NCBI GenBank assembly: GCA_900110595.1
Contig: FOEZ01000005.1
Span: forward strand, 244,621-308,620
DNA length: 64,000 bases
Origin: Arthrobacter sp. OV608
GTDB lineage: Bacteria > Actinomycetota > Actinomycetes > Actinomycetales > Micrococcaceae
Reading direction: 5' to 3'
Shown here: piece by piece, positions 61,895 through 64,000 of the stretch
Layout of the letters: each line of letters begins with the position of its first letter
Position numbering within the stretch: the first letter of the stretch is position 1
Translations under genes and position numbers: made by a program
The notes under the pieces: generated by a model
Told to the model about the DNA's origin: nothing
The model's database searches: none
Seen by the model: only the letters and a program-made list of their open reading frames with translations

Positions 61895-63904
61895 GTGTCC
61901 GCATCCCGTACTGAACGCCTCCTCAACCTGCTGATCGCGCTGCTCAATACCAAGTACGGCCTGCGCCGCAGCGAACTGCGGGACACGGTCTACCGCACCA
62001 TTCCCGGCAATGAAGCGTCCTTTGGCCGGATGTTCGAGCGGGACAAGGCCGATCTTCGCAAGTTCGGCTTTGACGTGGAGACCCTGACGGACCTGGGCTG
62101 GAGCGAGGATGATCCCGCAACCACCCGCTACCGGATCGGCAAGGAGTCCAACCGCCTGCCGGACGTGGAACTGGGCCCGGAAGAGTGGACCGTCCTGCTC
62201 CTTGCTTCCCAGCTCTGGGAACGTGCGGCGCTTGGCACCGCAGCCCAGAGCGCGTTGCGGAAGCTGCAGGCGTCCGGTGCAGCCGCCGACGTCCAACTGC
62301 CCCCTGGGGTCCAGCCGAGGATCAAGCCCGCAGGCCAGGCTTTTGACGACCTCCTTGCAGCCATGCACGCCAGGCATCCCGTCGCGTTCACCTACCTCGC
62401 GGGCAGTACGGGCAGCGAAGAACAACGGACTGTGGAGCCCTGGGGCCTGGGAAGCCGCTTCGGCCACTGGTACCTGATGGGTTATGACCGCGCCAGGAAA
62501 GCGCCCCGCCAATTCCGGCTCTCCCGTTTCACCAGCGCGGTGGCAACCCTCGAACGCGAGCAGTTCAGCCCTCCGCGCGACTTCAATATCCGCCAGGAAC
62601 TGGAACGCCTGCCCGAACTGCCGCTCCGCACCGCCGTCGTGGACGTCCGCGCAGGACGCCTCCTGGCACTGCGGCGCCGGGGTGTGGCAATGGAGGATGC
62701 GGCACAGGCAGCACCCCAGGAATACGGACCCTTGCCCAGGCCTGAGCCAGGCTATGAGCGGCTCAGCCTGCAATACAGGGATCCGGAGAGCCTGGCCGAA
62801 GAGCTTGCCTCCTACGGGCCCGATGCCCTTGCGGTGGCTCCAGCCGAACTCGCCGACGCCGTCCGGCGCCGGCTCCGGGCAGCTGCTGACTTCAGCAACG
62901 CGCCGGTTCCCGCCTTCCGGTTTGCTGCCGCACCGGCCCGGCCTGTGCGTGTACGCACCTCCGAGGACCAGCTCAAGCGCATGCTGGAGCTGGTGCCCTT
63001 CCTGGTGCACCACCAGGGCCTGCACATCCAGGACGTTGCGGAGCATTTCGGCATCAGCCGGAAAGAGCTGGAGGATGACCTGCAAATCCTCATCTGTTCA
63101 GGGCTCCCGGAGGGTTACCCCGACGATCTGCTCGACATCCAGTGGGAAAACGACCACGTCTACATCACCCAGGATCTGGACCTGAAGAAGCCGGTCCGCT
63201 TCACGGTGGAGGAAGCCTGTGCCCTCCTGACCGGGCTGGAATCACTGAACGGGCTGCCGGGGGCGGCCGAGGGCGGCGCCCTGGAATCGGTGACCCTCAA
63301 ACTGCTGGCGGCCGCGGGCGAGGAAGGGCTTCGGGCGGCTTCAGTGGCAGGCCCGGAAGTAGCGCCCGCGGAGGCAGCGACGCATGCCATGGTCAGGCAG
63401 GCCATCGAGTCCCGGGCCCAGCTGCGCCTGACGTACCTGTCCCCGCAGAGGGACACGGTGTCTGAGCGGGACGTTGATCCGCTGCGACTGTACTCGCTGG
63501 ACAACATCTGGTACTTCGAGGCCTACTGCCATTCAGTGGAGGACGTGCGGAATTTCAGGCTGGACCGGGTCCATGACCTCCACCCCAACGGCCTGCCCAT
63601 CCCGGCCGCAACCAAGCCTTCAGAGGGCGTCCCGGCAAAGCTCTTCACGCCCAGTGACGACGATACAGTGGTGACCGTCCAGCTCACCCGGCAGGGGAGG
63701 GGGCTCGCGGACGACTATTATGCTGAGCGCACAGCCGAGCTCGACGACGGCGGGCTGGTGGCCGAAATCCGCTTCGGCAACACCGGCTGGTTGCCGATGT
63801 TCGTGGCCCAGCACGGTGGCTCCGCCCGCATCCTGGCTCCGGCCGGCCTGGCGGACGCGGCCCGAAACTGGCTGGCGGCATCGCTGGCAACGTACGGCGG
63901 CTAG
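61895..63904 (+). CDS. pafBC: PafBC DNA-damage response activator (fused PafB-PafC)
   Basis: A 669-residue fusion of two WYL-domain regulators. PafB half (1-330): N-terminal winged helix (RTERLLNLLIALLNTKYGLR), then a WYL domain with YLAGSTGSEEQRTVEPWGLG and WYLMGYDRARKAPRQFRLS. PafC half (about 355-669): second helix-turn-helix (DQLKRMLELVPFLVHHQGLH), then WYL with LTYLSPQRDTVSERDVDPLR and WYFEAYCHSVEDVRNFRLDR. In mycobacteria the two are separate proteins that activate LexA-independent DNA-damage genes; the fused form is known from Arthrobacter. GTG 61895 lies seven bases after TAACGT, a leaderless position. The longer frame from 61766 runs through the terminator and is rejected. Confidence 0.95.
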   Translation: MSASRTERLLNLLIALLNTKYGLRRSELRDTVYRTIPGNEASFGRMFERDKADLRKFGFDVETLTDLGWSEDDPATTRYRIGKESNRLPDVELGPEEWTVLLLASQLWERAALGTAAQSALRKLQASGAAADVQLPPGVQPRIKPAGQAFDDLLAAMHARHPVAFTYLAGSTGSEEQRTVEPWGLGSRFGHWYLMGYDRARKAPRQFRLSRFTSAVATLEREQFSPPRDFNIRQELERLPELPLRTAVVDVRAGRLLALRRRGVAMEDAAQAAPQEYGPLPRPEPGYERLSLQYRDPESLAEELASYGPDALAVAPAELADAVRRRLRAAADFSNAPVPAFRFAAAPARPVRVRTSEDQLKRMLELVPFLVHHQGLHIQDVAEHFGISRKELEDDLQILICSGLPEGYPDDLLDIQWENDHVYITQDLDLKKPVRFTVEEACALLTGLESLNGLPGAAEGGALESVTLKLLAAAGEEGLRAASVAGPEVAPAEAATHAMVRQAIESRAQLRLTYLSPQRDTVSERDVDPLRLYSLDNIWYFEAYCHSVEDVRNFRLDRVHDLHPNGLPIPAATKPSEGVPAKLFTPSDDDTVVTVQLTRQGRGLADDYYAERTAELDDGGLVAEIRFGNTGWLPMFVAQHGGSARILAPAGLADAARNWLAASLATYGG

Positions 63905-64000
63905 ATGTACTGTCCCGGCAGGTTAGTGACACGGGGATTGATTTGACGCAATAAGAGGACCTCCGGGTGTTGTGTGGTGCTTGTCGAGAGCAAACACAAA
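63905..64000. other. Window end, no gene resolved
   Basis: There are 96 bases after the pafBC stop without an ORF of meaningful length. In related genomes tatA often follows, which the cut prevents from being checked. Confidence 0.4.

Noticed and set aside
1-64000. CRISPR arrays
   Set aside because: No regularly spaced repeats of 20-40 bases were seen. The only direct-repeat series (1121-1217) has three 10-base copies with unequal spacing.

Overview
The window looks like the chromosome of a high-GC Gram-positive of the Micrococcaceae, most likely Arthrobacter or Pseudarthrobacter. The evidence is a complete Pup-proteasome locus with a fused PafBC, the mycothiol ligase MshC, actinobacterial marker proteins (DUF4193, DUF5703) and strongly GC-biased third codon positions from about 5.9 kb onward. 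From memory, the order dipeptidase, DUF5703, uppP, mshC, PAC2, trmI, arc/mpa, dop, pup, prcB, prcA, pafA, pafBC resembles the Mycobacterium tuberculosis Rv2141c to Rv2095c region.

Layout. (1) 0-5.6 kb is a decayed accessory island with visibly lower GC: a frameshifted HEPN-like gene with a small partner ORF, a frameshifted luciferase-like monooxygenase, a cytochrome P450 N-terminal stub, an intact OYE/TMADH-type flavoenzyme and the C-terminal stub of a serine recombinase. A 9-base motif, TCGTATTCA, occurs three times before the monooxygenase and once before the flavoenzyme. (2) 5.9-15.9 kb is housekeeping: SDR, serB, VOC protein, ABC ATPase, TSUP transporter, SpoU methyltransferase, L31 type B, lipoate ligase, pepN and a YeiH-type exporter. 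(3) 16.1-19.5 kb is the ATP-grasp / alpha-E / transglutaminase operon. (4) 19.5-24.2 kb holds a PPOX protein, a zinc-ribbon SDR and divergent glgC and glgA. (5) 24.3-30.9 kb is a beta-oxidation cassette: TetR and acyl-CoA oxidase run divergently from thiolase, a FabG4-type reductase and a MaoC hydratase. Both promoters appear to lie inside one 31-bp perfect palindrome. (6) 30.9-46 kb is mixed: FUSC transporter, serine hydrolase, GST, M50 peptidase, YqeY, DUF4193, two GT9 transferases, BTAD regulator with SGNH hydrolase, small ORFs, tRNA-Leu, dipeptidase and acyl-CoA dehydrogenase. (7) 46-64 kb holds uppP, mshC, PAC2, a HAD hydrolase, an M50-CBS protease, trmI, the proteasome/pupylation genes, two FKBP isomerases and pafBC.

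Two patterns cut across the annotation. At least 17 genes start exactly 6 or 7 nt after a TANNNT hexamer, as expected for leaderless transcripts, and this decides several starts. The beta-oxidation cassette encodes all four steps of one cycle in an apparently R-specific form and carries its own regulator and operator. I consider that cassette the most coherent candidate system in the window. No CRISPR array, rRNA, prophage or intact insertion sequence was seen.
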